Shown in pieces: positions 9,486 through 18,086 of a stretch of 64,000 nt of DNA. The notes below the pieces were generated by a model. The model searched no databases. It worked only from the letters and a program-made list of their open reading frames with translations, and was not told the DNA's origin. Each line of letters opens with the position of its first letter. Position 1 is the first letter of the stretch. The position numbers and the translations under genes are program-made. Origin of the DNA: Acidobacteriaceae bacterium KBS 146 (GTDB lineage: Bacteria > Acidobacteriota > Terriglobia > Terriglobales > Acidobacteriaceae); contig JHVA01000001.1 in assembly GCA_000688615.1 (NCBI GenBank), forward strand, positions 2,418,001 to 2,482,000, read 5' to 3'.

Positions 9486-9923
9486 ATGCCCGCTGCAAAA
9501 TCAATCGATAAGAGAACCCCCTCCAGCCCCGATACGCAACCCTCATCCGGTGCCGTCACCACACCCACTCCGGCGGCTCCGGGTCTCCCTCCGGCACTGA
9601 CAAATCCCGATACGGTCGAAACCTACAAAAGCCTGTATGACATCCTCGGTCGAGCCTACTGGGAGGCCTCCGACATAAATACCAAAGACACGATTCAGGG
9701 AGCACGCGACGCGATCTACGAAATCCTCACCGATCTCAACATTGCAAAGCTCGAAGCCAATACCGCCCTCTTCCTCTCTCTGAAGACGAAAATTCGCGAC
9801 AGCAATAAAGCTCTGGAAGAGATCAGAGACAAGGTCAACGGCATCACCAAAAACATCTCCACTGCATCCAGCATCGTCGCCGCCATCGCAAAGGTTGTGA
9901 GCATCGCCCCAACCTTGCTCTAA
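9486..9923 (+). CDS. Hypothetical small helical protein paired with the upstream lipoprotein
   Basis: A 145-residue protein without a signal peptide. Residues 1-40 are Pro, Ser and Thr rich and probably disordered; about 45-145 form two or three helices with heptad spacing, ending in a hydrophobic tail (SSIVAAIAKVVSIAPTLL) that could insert in a membrane or pack in a helical bundle. A GGA-type ribosome site precedes the ATG. The 11-bp gap to the lipoprotein gene argues for a two-gene unit. I do not recognise either protein. Confidence 0.62.
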   Translation: MPAAKSIDKRTPSSPDTQPSSGAVTTPTPAAPGLPPALTNPDTVETYKSLYDILGRAYWEASDINTKDTIQGARDAIYEILTDLNIAKLEANTALFLSLKTKIRDSNKALEEIRDKVNGITKNISTASSIVAAIAKVVSIAPTLL

Positions 9924-10019
9924 AGGAGGGTCACATCGCAAACATTTGCAGCTAGCCTTCGCTATCTCGGGGCCTCTCTCGAGCCTCCCTATAATTGAGA
10001 CCGGAAGGTAAGACACAAA

Positions 10020-10661
10020 ATGGGTCTGTTTCGAAAGAAGGTCAAGCAGGAGCACAAAGTCATGCTCCAGGCCGAAAAGGCCGAGGGGGCTCTCCTGCCC
10101 GAATACCACAGGGCAACACCGGAGTGCCCTCACCCCGAGCGTTGGCACATGTATGACTCCATGACCGCCGAGGCGGAGGTGCTCGAGTTCCTTTACACCC
10201 TTGTAACCACCATCAAGCCCGCGCTCGTCGTCGAGACCGGTTCGTTCCTGGGCGTCTCCACGCTCTGGATCGCGAAAGCTCTTAAGGCCAACGGCTTTGG
10301 CCGTATTATCTCCTGCGAGTTCGATCCCGTTGTCTTCGCCAAAGCGCAGGAAAAGATCGCTTCCTCAGGACTTGCCGACTGGATCGAGCTAAGGAACGAG
10401 TCCTCTCTCGAGATGCGAATCGAGGGCACCATCGACCTCTTTTTCTCCGACTCCGATATGCCGATTCGCGAGGCTGAGGTAAAACGATTTCTCCCCCAGA
10501 TTCGGCCAACTGGCATTATCCTGATGCACGACGCCAGCTCACACTTGAAGGTGGTGCGGGATGCTGCTGTCAAAATGGAGTCTGAAGGCTTGTTATCTTG
10601 CATCTTACTTCCTACACCGCGGGGACTCGTCCTCGCACAGAGAAGAGAGGGGCGATCCTAA
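10020..10661 (+). CDS. Class I SAM-dependent methyltransferase (methyltransf_24 type)
   Basis: A 213-residue Rossmann methyltransferase. The SAM-binding motif I is VVETGSFLGVSTLWIA (about residues 70-85), the acidic end of beta-2 is ISCEFDP, and motif IV-like IDLFFSDSD and the later LMHDASSH fit the O-methyltransferase-like class in which the Asp near the C-terminal half sits by the acceptor. The acceptor is unknown. A weak GGAAGG precedes the ATG by about 14 bp. The neighbours give no pathway. Confidence 0.82.
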   Translation: MGLFRKKVKQEHKVMLQAEKAEGALLPEYHRATPECPHPERWHMYDSMTAEAEVLEFLYTLVTTIKPALVVETGSFLGVSTLWIAKALKANGFGRIISCEFDPVVFAKAQEKIASSGLADWIELRNESSLEMRIEGTIDLFFSDSDMPIREAEVKRFLPQIRPTGIILMHDASSHLKVVRDAAVKMESEGLLSCILLPTPRGLVLAQRREGRS

Positions 10662-10736
10662 CAACGGCAATGCAACTCACCTCATTTCTCTCTTTGCAGA
10701 AGCAGCACGTTTTGACTTTTACGTAAGGAGATCTTC

Positions 10737-11405
10737 ATGGCTCGACGTACCGTCCCCTGCCTTGCAGCAGCGATTCTCTCTCTCGCAGTTTTCACTTCCA
10801 CTCCCGCTCCCGCCCAGCAGGTGCAGCAAGCTGCACCGATGTCGCAGGAAGATGGAATGCGCATCGTCAACGAGGTTCGGAAGCAGCTCTCCGGACTCAC
10901 CAACTACGGGGTCTTCGACTGGATTACCTTCGGTTTCCACGGCAGAACCCTTGTCCTGAACGGCTTTGCCTCACGTCCAACCCTCAAGGATGACGCCGGT
11001 CGCGCCGTCAAAAATATCAACGGAATCGCGGGCGTCGACAACCAGATCAAAGTTCTCCCCCTCTCGCCCAACGACGATCGCATCCGTGCTGCTGTCTATA
11101 ACCGCATCTATACTCAGCCGACTCTGAGAAAATACAACGCCAATCAGGGATCCCTGGCACAGGCGATGGGGCCGGGAGGGCGCAGCTTCGGCATGATGGC
11201 CGGCGGCATCACCAACAATCCGCCCATCGGTTATCACGCCATTCACATCGTCGTGAACAACGGTCACGTGACGCTCTACGGTGTCGTACTCAATCAGACC
11301 GATGCCAGCATCGCTCTCATGCAGGCCAACTCTGCTCCCGGGGCCTTCAGCGTCGACAACGACCTCGTCGTTCAAGGGCAGAACCCTGGCCAGGAACCTA
11401 AATAA
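10737..11405 (+). CDS. Secreted BON-domain protein
   Basis: The start ATG follows a strong AAGGAG at the right distance. Residues 1-27 are a signal peptide ending APAQQ. Two BON-like segments follow: about 42-105 (LVLNGFASRPTLKDDAGRAV then IAGVDNQIKVLP) and about 163-217 (IHIVVNNGHVTLYGVVLNQTDA then DNDLVVQG), separated by a Gly/Met-rich loop. BON domains bind phospholipid or help envelope integrity. It converges with the ADOP permease gene with only 6 bp between stop codons, so a shared terminator region must be very short. Confidence 0.85.
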   Translation: MARRTVPCLAAAILSLAVFTSTPAPAQQVQQAAPMSQEDGMRIVNEVRKQLSGLTNYGVFDWITFGFHGRTLVLNGFASRPTLKDDAGRAVKNINGIAGVDNQIKVLPLSPNDDRIRAAVYNRIYTQPTLRKYNANQGSLAQAMGPGGRSFGMMAGGITNNPPIGYHAIHIVVNNGHVTLYGVVLNQTDASIALMQANSAPGAFSVDNDLVVQGQNPGQEPK

Positions 11406-11411
11406 GAACGC

Positions 11412-14075
11412 CTACTCCGTCCGCAGCGCCTGCATCGGGTCTATGCTTGAGGCCCGCCAAGCAGGCGCTGCGCTTGCGATCGCGGCCACCGTCAGCAGCA
11501 GCATCGCCATTACGGCAAACACAATAGGGTCAAGAGGTTTGGTCTGGTACAGCAGCGAACGGATCACATACCCTACCGCAACACCCCCGCCTATCCCAAC
11601 CGCAAGACCAGACATCACAGGCCGCAGTCCATCTCGCAACACCAGCTCCAGCACCTGCCCCCGCTGCGCGCCAAGCGCAATGCGTATGCCGATCTCTGGA
11701 ACTCTTTGCGTCACGACATACGATAGAACACCATACAATCCCACGCCTGCTAACAGCAGCGAAAGACCCGCAAAGACCAGCACCAGCGATGCGGAGAAGC
11801 TCTGGTTCACCGTCGACTGACCCACAATCTGCGGAATCGTCAACACCTCGACGACAGGCAACTGAGGGTCGAGCGCAGCGATCTCTTTCTGGATCGCGAC
11901 CGCATAGCGCAGTGGATCGCCAGACGTGCGTGCAATCAAGGTAGACCGGTAGCCGGTCTCCCCGGAGAAGACGGGGAAGTAAATCGTCGCCTTAGTACGC
12001 TCCCCGACGCGCCATAGCGTATTGCCGACGACGCCGACGATCTCATAGGTCCTCTTCTTGTTCGTGATATCGGTACCCATCACTACCGTGCGACCAATCA
12101 CGTTCTCGCCCGGATAGTAGCGCTTCACCAACTCCTCCGAAACGATAACCTTCTTCGCCTGGTCCAGCCGATCATGCTCGCTAAACACCCTTCCCGCAAT
12201 CAACGGAACGCCCAGCGTCGCAAAGTACCCCGGGTCCGCATACCGGATCATTGCATCAGGTTGTTTGTTCGATTCATAGTTTGGACGCTCGGGAACAATG
12301 AAGACCTGATCTCCGTCCCAGCCTGCACCGGGTACCGTCGAACCCAGCCCCGCGGACTCTACTCCCGGAAGGCGCCTTACCCGCTCCAACAGCGACTGAG
12401 AAAACGCTACGCTCTGCTCCGGTTTGGTATATACCTCCATCGGCAGGTTGTATCGCAGCGTCAGCAGATGATCGCCCGCAATTCCCAGATCGGTTGTCTG
12501 GAGCTGGACAAAGCTCTTCAACAGCAATCCCGCTGAGAGTAACAGCACAACTGTCAGCGCAATCTCGATGCTCAGCAGCGCCTTCCGCAGCCGTGCCCGC
12601 GACAAACCCACTCCTGCACCGCGAGAAGCGTCTTTCAGACCCTCCAAAACTCCTCGCTGCGTTGCAGATAACGCTGGTAATAATCCCGCAAGAATCGCGG
12701 TCAACCCCACCACGCCAAACGTAACCAGCACAATCGTCAAATCAATACGAATGGATGAAGCACGAGGCAAACCACGCCAGTGCAGCTTCAGCCATGTCGT
12801 TCCCGCTAGCGCCACCAGCAGCCCAACTCCTCCGCCGCAGCCACAAAGGATCACCGTCTCAGTCATCTGCTCTCGCAGCAGGGCAAACCGGCCGGCCCCT
12901 AGCGCGCCGCGAATCGCCATCTCCTTCTGCCTTGCCGCTCCGCGGGCGACAAGGAGGTTCGAGACATTCAGGCATCCGATCAGCAGCATGCATGCCACTG
13001 CGGACATCATCATCAACAGAGGCGTCTTCACATCCTGCACAACATCGTCGATGATCGGGCGCGAGATGGCATCCTCTGCCACCGGTTGGCCCGCATACCG
13101 CACATGCATGCGATATTGCAGCGCGCTCACCTCATCTGTAGCCGTCTTCAGGCTGACACCGGGCTTCATCCGCGCGACCACATAAGGATAATGATTGTCG
13201 TGCTCATGCAGGCGCTCGACCGTTTCTCCGTCCGCGAAGGGAACCCAAACCTGCGTTTGCGCATCGGGATAGACAAACCACGCCGGCAACACACCAACCA
13301 CCGTGTAAGGCTTCGCTGCCATCCGGATCGTCTTTCCTACAATGGTGGCATCGCCGCCGAAGCGCCTTTGAAAGAAGCTCCACGTCAGTATGGCAAAATG
13401 GTTATCCCCTACCCTATCTTCATCTTCACGAAATGTCCGGCCAAGCGCGGGCGTTACTCCTAGCAGCGGAAAGAGATTCCACGTTCCCTTCTGCGCCGCC
13501 ACCATCTCCGGCATCTCTCCGTGGTCTCCACTCACCGTCAGGCTTGAGTCGTGATACGAGGCCATATCCGCAAATCCATGCGTCTGCGCTCGCCACTCGT
13601 AGAAATCCCCCGGAGCAACCGGATTGTACGGATTGCCCGATGTACTCGCGCGCCAATGCTCATACACCATTACCAGGCTGTCAGGATCGTGAAACGGCAA
13701 CGGTTCAAGCAACACAGACCGCACCACAGTAAACAGGCACATCGTCGCTCCGATGCACAGCGCCATCACGGCGACCGCCGTCACCGTAAATCCCGGAGCC
13801 CGCATGAGTGCCCGCGTTGAAAATCGAAGATCGCGCGCCAATGTGTCGAGCCATCCCCAGTTCCAGCCCCTACGCACCTCGTCCCGCAGCACCGTAGGAT
13901 TCCCGAACTCCCTTCGCGCGGCTTTTCGAGCCTCGTCCGGCGTCTGGCCGTTGCGCATCCTCTCGGCCTCCTCCTGCTCCAGATGGAAGCGCATCTCCTC
14001 ATCCAGCCGCGCCGTCTCGCTATGCCGCCGAAATAACGTCGATACCGATTTCCTCATCCGATCGAACCAACGCAT
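11412..14075 (-). CDS. ADOP-family (MacB/FtsX-like) ABC transporter permease
   Basis: An 887-residue permease of the acidobacterial ADOP type. The N-terminal 90 residues form a soluble prefix domain (ETARLDEEMRFHLEQEEAER then ARREFGNPTVLRDEVRR). Two repeats of a periplasmic MacB_PCD region plus FtsX core follow: TM segments at about 98-120, 365-390, 420-450, 500-525 and the last four from about 770. The C-terminus (IASAAPAWRASSIDPMQALRTE) is the usual family ending. No ATPase gene is adjacent, as often seen for ADOP genes. GGAGG precedes the ATG, 17 bp downstream of the PadR gene, so the two are co-transcribed. Confidence 0.93.
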   Translation of the reverse strand: MRWFDRMRKSVSTLFRRHSETARLDEEMRFHLEQEEAERMRNGQTPDEARKAARREFGNPTVLRDEVRRGWNWGWLDTLARDLRFSTRALMRAPGFTVTAVAVMALCIGATMCLFTVVRSVLLEPLPFHDPDSLVMVYEHWRASTSGNPYNPVAPGDFYEWRAQTHGFADMASYHDSSLTVSGDHGEMPEMVAAQKGTWNLFPLLGVTPALGRTFREDEDRVGDNHFAILTWSFFQRRFGGDATIVGKTIRMAAKPYTVVGVLPAWFVYPDAQTQVWVPFADGETVERLHEHDNHYPYVVARMKPGVSLKTATDEVSALQYRMHVRYAGQPVAEDAISRPIIDDVVQDVKTPLLMMMSAVACMLLIGCLNVSNLLVARGAARQKEMAIRGALGAGRFALLREQMTETVILCGCGGGVGLLVALAGTTWLKLHWRGLPRASSIRIDLTIVLVTFGVVGLTAILAGLLPALSATQRGVLEGLKDASRGAGVGLSRARLRKALLSIEIALTVVLLLSAGLLLKSFVQLQTTDLGIAGDHLLTLRYNLPMEVYTKPEQSVAFSQSLLERVRRLPGVESAGLGSTVPGAGWDGDQVFIVPERPNYESNKQPDAMIRYADPGYFATLGVPLIAGRVFSEHDRLDQAKKVIVSEELVKRYYPGENVIGRTVVMGTDITNKKRTYEIVGVVGNTLWRVGERTKATIYFPVFSGETGYRSTLIARTSGDPLRYAVAIQKEIAALDPQLPVVEVLTIPQIVGQSTVNQSFSASLVLVFAGLSLLLAGVGLYGVLSYVVTQRVPEIGIRIALGAQRGQVLELVLRDGLRPVMSGLAVGIGGGVAVGYVIRSLLYQTKPLDPIVFAVMAMLLLTVAAIASAAPAWRASSIDPMQALRTE

Positions 14076-14092
14076 ATCGCCTCCCCGACAAC

Positions 14093-14419
14093 TCAGCTCT
14101 CGACCACAAGATCAATCGCCGTCGACAATCTCAACCACATCTCCCGCTCTTTTTCGAGCTGTGCCCGCCCGGCTGCCGTCAACGAATAGAACCTCGCCTG
14201 ACGGCCCGTCTCGGTCTCAGCCCACTTCGATCGGATCCAGCCCTGCTGCTCCAGACGTTGCAGCGCTGGATACAAAGAGCCCTGCTGAACCTGCAAAACA
14301 TCATTCGAGATCTGCTGGATCCTCTTCCCAATCGCCCAGCCATGCTTCGGCTCCAGCGAAAGCGTCTTCAGGATCAACAGCCCCAGTGTTCCCTGCACGA
14401 GATCATTCGGTCTTCCCAT
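14093..14419 (-). CDS. PadR-family transcriptional regulator
   Basis: A 108-residue winged-helix repressor: LVQGTLGLLILKTLSLEPKHG, then IQQISNDVLQVQQGSLYPALQRLEQQGWI is the classic PadR recognition-helix and wing pattern, followed by a short C-terminal dimerisation helix. It precedes the ADOP permease in one transcript, the standard acidobacterial arrangement, and probably represses that permease. A 7-bp inverted repeat lies just upstream (see 14429-14451). Confidence 0.92.
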   Translation of the reverse strand: MGRPNDLVQGTLGLLILKTLSLEPKHGWAIGKRIQQISNDVLQVQQGSLYPALQRLEQQGWIRSKWAETETGRQARFYSLTAAGRAQLEKEREMWLRLSTAIDLVVES

Positions 14420-14428
14420 ACTATGATT

Positions 14429-14451
14429 ATCTACACTAAAGGAATGTAGAT
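14429..14451 (-). promoter_or_regulatory. Probable PadR operator
   Basis: Inverted repeat ATCTACA, 9 bp, TGTAGAT. Its near edge is 9 bp upstream of the PadR start codon, so the repressor could block its own promoter and the ADOP gene. The spacing and TACA/TGTA arms resemble PadR-type sites. There is little room for a leader, so the transcript may be nearly leaderless. Confidence 0.55.
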
Positions 14452-14636
14452 CGTCTAGGCATCGATACGCAGCTCGATCCCATACGGTTCACTCAAGCGA
14501 GAACTTTTTTTGGATATTTGCGAGATTGCCTATACTCGGGGCTTCTTCGCGCCGTCATTCTGAGCCGCAGGATAAGAATCCCCTACTTCACTCATCCACC
14601 ACAAAGAGGAAGGGGGGTCAGGACAGCTCTGGTGCT

Positions 14637-15455
14637 CTACAAGTTAAAGAGTTCCTTCAGGCGCTTCGTCTGTGCCCGGCTCACTGGAATCTCCGTCTTC
14701 TTCGGATCGTCCATCCTCAGCTGATAGCTCGACTTGAACCACGGCACGACTTCACGGATGTGCTGAATGTTCACCAGGAACGACCGGTGAGCCCTCCAGA
14801 AAGCCTCGGGATCCAGCTGGTCTTGCAGCTCCTCAATCGTGCGGCAGTTCGAGTGTCCCTCCACGCTCGGAGTCACCACCGTAATTGTCCCTTCATCGAT
14901 CGTGGCAAAGCAGATCTCCCTCTGATCTACCAGCAGCAGACGGTTCTGTGCCCGGACAATCACCTTACCGGTATTTGCTTTCGCCACAGGCGCTTGGGTC
15001 TGCTCTCCGATCAGCCGCAGCAGCGCGTCTAGCTTGGAGTCCGTATCGGCGGTGGCTGCCGTTCCTTCCGACGTTCTTTCTTCATGCGTCAGCCGGCTCT
15101 GAGCCTTTTCAATCGTCTGCAGAACCCGTTTCCGATCGAACGGTTTCAGTAAATAGTCGACTGCATTTACCTCAAAAGCCCGCACCGCATATTGGTTATA
15201 GGCAGTGGCAAACACGACCTGGGGTAACGCAACCTTCCGGTCCAGCAGCTTCTTCAACACGCCGAACCCATCCAGGCCGGGCATCTGAACATCGAGGAAG
15301 ACCACATCCGGCTTGTGCGTGCGGATCAGCTCAACCGCTTCGATTCCGTTGGTTCCCTGGGCGAGAACTTCAACGCCACCGGCACGCTCCAGCAGGTACT
15401 GCAGTTCCTGTCTCGCTAGAGGTTCGTCGTCGATAATGAGGGCAGTGAGCGGCAT
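14637..15455 (-). CDS. LytTR-family response regulator (LytR/AlgR type)
   Basis: A 272-residue response regulator. The receiver domain (residues 3-120) has acidic DDE at 9-11, the phosphoacceptor Asp55 in VVFLDVQMPG and Lys in YLLKPF. A linker rich in Thr and Ala follows, then a LytTR DNA-binding domain (about 165-272: VRAQNRLLLVDQREICFATID then FWRAHRSFLVNIQHI). No histidine kinase lies next to it; the genes upstream on the same strand are a membrane zinc-ribbon protein and a sigma factor module, 39 bp away, so the kinase is elsewhere or its input is unusual. Confidence 0.92.
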   Translation of the reverse strand: MPLTALIIDDEPLARQELQYLLERAGGVEVLAQGTNGIEAVELIRTHKPDVVFLDVQMPGLDGFGVLKKLLDRKVALPQVVFATAYNQYAVRAFEVNAVDYLLKPFDRKRVLQTIEKAQSRLTHEERTSEGTAATADTDSKLDALLRLIGEQTQAPVAKANTGKVIVRAQNRLLLVDQREICFATIDEGTITVVTPSVEGHSNCRTIEELQDQLDPEAFWRAHRSFLVNIQHIREVVPWFKSSYQLRMDDPKKTEIPVSRAQTKRLKELFNL

Positions 15456-15494
15456 GCGACCGATTGACGGCGTCTCTCTGTAAGAAACGCGCCA

Positions 15495-16043
15495 CTAGTC
15501 ACTATACGCCCGCAAACGGGCTGGAGCCTGATCTTCGGCGAGATCATGTCCGCACTGCGTGCAGTACACATCCGTAATCTGCACCCCGCGAAAGCAGCGT
15601 CCGCAGACCGGGGCCATCTGGAACTGGCACTGTGGGCAGAAATGGCAACTCGATGCGATCTCGGTGCTGCAATGCGGGCATGGCCGCAACAACGGCTGTC
15701 GCAACAGGAAGTAGACGACCGCGCCAATCCCGCCGGGCATCAGCACCACGATCAGCATCCACAACCCCGCCGGCATCCGGCGCCGCTTCACGTCACGGCT
15801 TACATAACCCACCAGCAGTACATAGCTGGCAAACGCCGTTCCCCACGAATAGCCCATCAGCAGCCGCATGGGCAGCATCTCGTGCTTATGGTGCGGCATC
15901 ACTACGTGGAAGAGATACTGTACCGCCCCAAAGACGATGATCGAAAGAACGACCGACCACGCCGGAATCAGGCTCAGCTCATCTTCCTGGCCGACCTGAA
16001 CTTCCTTTAACCGGTTTTCGTTGGAAACCGAAGACCTTGTCAT
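15495..16043 (-). CDS. Membrane protein with PLDc_N-like region and double zinc ribbon
   Basis: A 182-residue protein. Three hydrophobic segments (about 28-48, 66-82 and 92-114) are followed by a cysteine-rich cytoplasmic tail with pairs CPHC (122-125), C133/C136/C139, C147/C150 and C161/C164, i.e. two tandem zinc ribbons. The last segment (GLWMLIVVLMPGGIGAVVYFLLR) resembles the N-terminal membrane region of cardiolipin synthases, seen in many stand-alone membrane proteins. ATG 16043 is chosen because it overlaps the upstream stop (ATGA); the longer frame to 16130 lies inside that gene. Role unknown; the context suggests envelope signalling. Confidence 0.75.
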   Translation of the reverse strand: MTRSSVSNENRLKEVQVGQEDELSLIPAWSVVLSIIVFGAVQYLFHVVMPHHKHEMLPMRLLMGYSWGTAFASYVLLVGYVSRDVKRRRMPAGLWMLIVVLMPGGIGAVVYFLLRQPLLRPCPHCSTEIASSCHFCPQCQFQMAPVCGRCFRGVQITDVYCTQCGHDLAEDQAPARLRAYSD

Positions 16044-16429
16044 CGCGCGATCTCTTCCCTGGAGCGCCTGATTTGAGTCCGACGGAACCAGACCATCGCC
16101 AGCAGTGCAGCTGAGACTGGCAGGAACCACAGCAGCAGCACAAAATACTGATCGCTTGCGTCCGGCATCCCGATCGGGTTGAGCTCATACTCGTCCAGCA
16201 GCGTCCACACCGCCGTAACCAGGATCACCAGCATCGAAGCACACACTGCCAACGGGGCCCAAAGACTGCGAATCTTCCTGCGTCTCGCCGAGATCTGTGC
16301 CGCGCGCTCCCGCACAACTCTATGCGTCCGATTCACCAGCGAGATTCGCGCACCTGCGTCGAGCGATCCTATTGCCTCTCGCGCCAACGCTCTCTCGCGA
16401 TCTGCTCCACCATCGATCAACTCGTTCAT
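16040..16429 (-). CDS. Small two-TM protein encoded after a sigma factor, possible anti-sigma factor
   Basis: A 129-residue protein: a helical basic N-terminal 50 residues, TM segments at about 56-80 and 92-114, and a short Arg-rich tail. No zinc-finger (HxxxCxxC) motif is present. Position argues for a sigma-factor partner: its ATG overlaps the sigma stop by 4 bp and its stop overlaps the next start by 4 bp. The function is inferred from that context only. Confidence 0.62.
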   Translation of the reverse strand: MNELIDGGADRERALAREAIGSLDAGARISLVNRTHRVVRERAAQISARRRKIRSLWAPLAVCASMLVILVTAVWTLLDEYELNPIGMPDASDQYFVLLLWFLPVSAALLAMVWFRRTQIRRSREEIAR

Positions 16430-17043
16430 CCCCTCGCCTCCGCCACCGCAGGACGATACTTCCTCAACTTTTCCAGCTCGGGTTTCAGTGACGCCAATCC
16501 CCTGTACAGCCGCGATTTCACCGTCGACAGAGGAGCTCGCGTCACTCCCGCAATCTCATCAAGAGAAAGCTCCTCGTAAAACCGCAGTACCAGGACCTCG
16601 CGGTAGGACGCATCCAGGGTCAGCAGGACCTCAGTCACCTCCGCTGAGTCTTCCCTCGAGGCAAACTGCTCCAACGGAGATGGTCCCGCCATCGCTACTT
16701 CAAACGGACGATCATCCTCGTTGTTCTCGCTCATCTCATCCAGGCTCGACATCGTACGCTTTCTCGACAGGTCGATCACCAGATTGCGAGCAATCGTAAA
16801 CAGCCAGGTATCGAACCTCGCTTTGCCGTTGTACTGCGTGCCGCGAATCAGCACGCGCATCCATGTTTCCTGAAACAGGTCCTCGGCAACCTCGCGTCGG
16901 CCTGTCAAAAACAGCAGATAGCGCAGCAGGCGATGCTGATATTGCTCGATTAACTGATCGAGCAGCTCCGGATCCTGACGCTTGAGCCCACGCGCGATCG
17001 CCGCATTCTCTTCCTGCGTCAGCGCGACATGCGCTGCGGTCAT
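16426..17043 (-). CDS. ECF RNA polymerase sigma factor
   Basis: A 205-residue sigma-70 family protein. Region 2 (about 30-95) has LLRYLLFLTGRREVAEDLFQETWMRV and FDTWLFTIARNLVIDLSRK; region 4 (about 145-195) has TLDASYREVLVLRFYEELSLDEIAGV and LSTVKSRLYRGLASL. ATG 17043 is chosen from GGAG about 9 bp upstream; the frame continues to 17106. It heads a run of overlapping genes (possible anti-sigma, zinc-ribbon membrane protein, LytTR regulator) and probably directs envelope-stress transcription. Confidence 0.9.
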   Translation of the reverse strand: MTAAHVALTQEENAAIARGLKRQDPELLDQLIEQYQHRLLRYLLFLTGRREVAEDLFQETWMRVLIRGTQYNGKARFDTWLFTIARNLVIDLSRKRTMSSLDEMSENNEDDRPFEVAMAGPSPLEQFASREDSAEVTEVLLTLDASYREVLVLRFYEELSLDEIAGVTRAPLSTVKSRLYRGLASLKPELEKLRKYRPAVAEARG

Positions 17044-17247
17044 TGACAGGGCTCCGCCTCTCATAGTGGTAGTGACGCGATCTCCATCCAAAAAGTCTCG
17101 CTCCAAAGGCTTTTAGGCCGAAAAACTCTCTTGTTGATCCCACTGGCCCATGAGATTCCCCTAAAAGCATTGGAAACTGGCTGCATCCCTCATTCTAGGG
17201 CGTTCCCCTCCCGTCCGCCCACAACTTTCCGCCTGTAAACTTAACTC

Positions 17248-18048
17248 ATGGAAGTTCTTTATGGCCTCCACCCCGTTGAAGAGGCCCTTCGAGCCGGCTC
17301 CGGCCGTCTTGACCGCATCTCCATCGCCCGTGAACGGCGCGACGCCAAACTTGAGCGCCTTGCCTCCCTCGCCCGCTCTGCAGGAATCCGCGTCTCCGCT
17401 GAATCCAGAGATCAACTCACCCGGATCGCGAAAACTGAGGCGCATCAAGGAGTTGTCGCGTACCTGCGCGAAAGGGCCTACCTCACGATCGAAGACCTTC
17501 TCATTCCACCCGCCTCCGGCAGTCCCCGCTTCTTTCTGGCTCTGGACGGGATCGAAGACCCCCATAACCTGGGTGCTCTCCTCCGGACCGCCGACGGCGC
17601 AGGAGTTGACGCCATCCTTCTGCCCGAGCGCCGCAGCGCCCCGATCACCGCGACCGTAGCCAAAACCTCGGCCGGAGCTTCCGAGCATGTCCGCGTCGCC
17701 CGGGTCACGAACCTCGTCCGGGCTCTCGAGCAGATGAAGAAGGCCAACATGTGGGTCGTCGGTCTCGACGAACGCGGAACCCCCGACTATACCGACTTCG
17801 ACTTCTCAACCGATTGCGTCCTCGTTCTCGGTCGGGAGGGCGCCGGCCTTCACGACCTCGTGAAAAAAACCTGTGACCACCTCCTGCGTATCCCCATGGC
17901 AGGACAAGTCTCCTCTCTCAATGTCTCCGTAGCGGGAGCCGTCGTCATGTATGAGGCCATGCGCCAACGCCGTGGCGCTTCCGTCCAAACAAAGGTCTCG
18001 CACGAGCCAAAGCGAGCCAAAGAACGCAAGGGCCTCGGCAGCATTTAG
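17248..18048 (+). CDS. rlmB: 23S rRNA 2'-O-methyltransferase, TrmH/SpoU family (RlmB)
   Basis: Methylates the 2'-hydroxyl of a conserved guanosine in 23S rRNA. The N-terminal substrate-binding domain starts MEVLYGLHPVEEALRAG, typical of RlmB. The knotted SPOUT domain has the three motifs: LDGIEDPHNLGALLRTADGAGVD (motif 1 with the Asn and Arg), VLGREGAGL (motif 2) and IPMAGQVSSLNVSVAGAVVMYE (motif 3). Length (266 aa) fits the family (about 245-270), with a basic tail. The family is certain; the exact target base is by homology. Confidence 0.92.
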   Translation: MEVLYGLHPVEEALRAGSGRLDRISIARERRDAKLERLASLARSAGIRVSAESRDQLTRIAKTEAHQGVVAYLRERAYLTIEDLLIPPASGSPRFFLALDGIEDPHNLGALLRTADGAGVDAILLPERRSAPITATVAKTSAGASEHVRVARVTNLVRALEQMKKANMWVVGLDERGTPDYTDFDFSTDCVLVLGREGAGLHDLVKKTCDHLLRIPMAGQVSSLNVSVAGAVVMYEAMRQRRGASVQTKVSHEPKRAKERKGLGSI

Positions 18049-18086
18049 ATCTGCCACAAACGCAAGCCACGCCCTCAGGAACTCAG

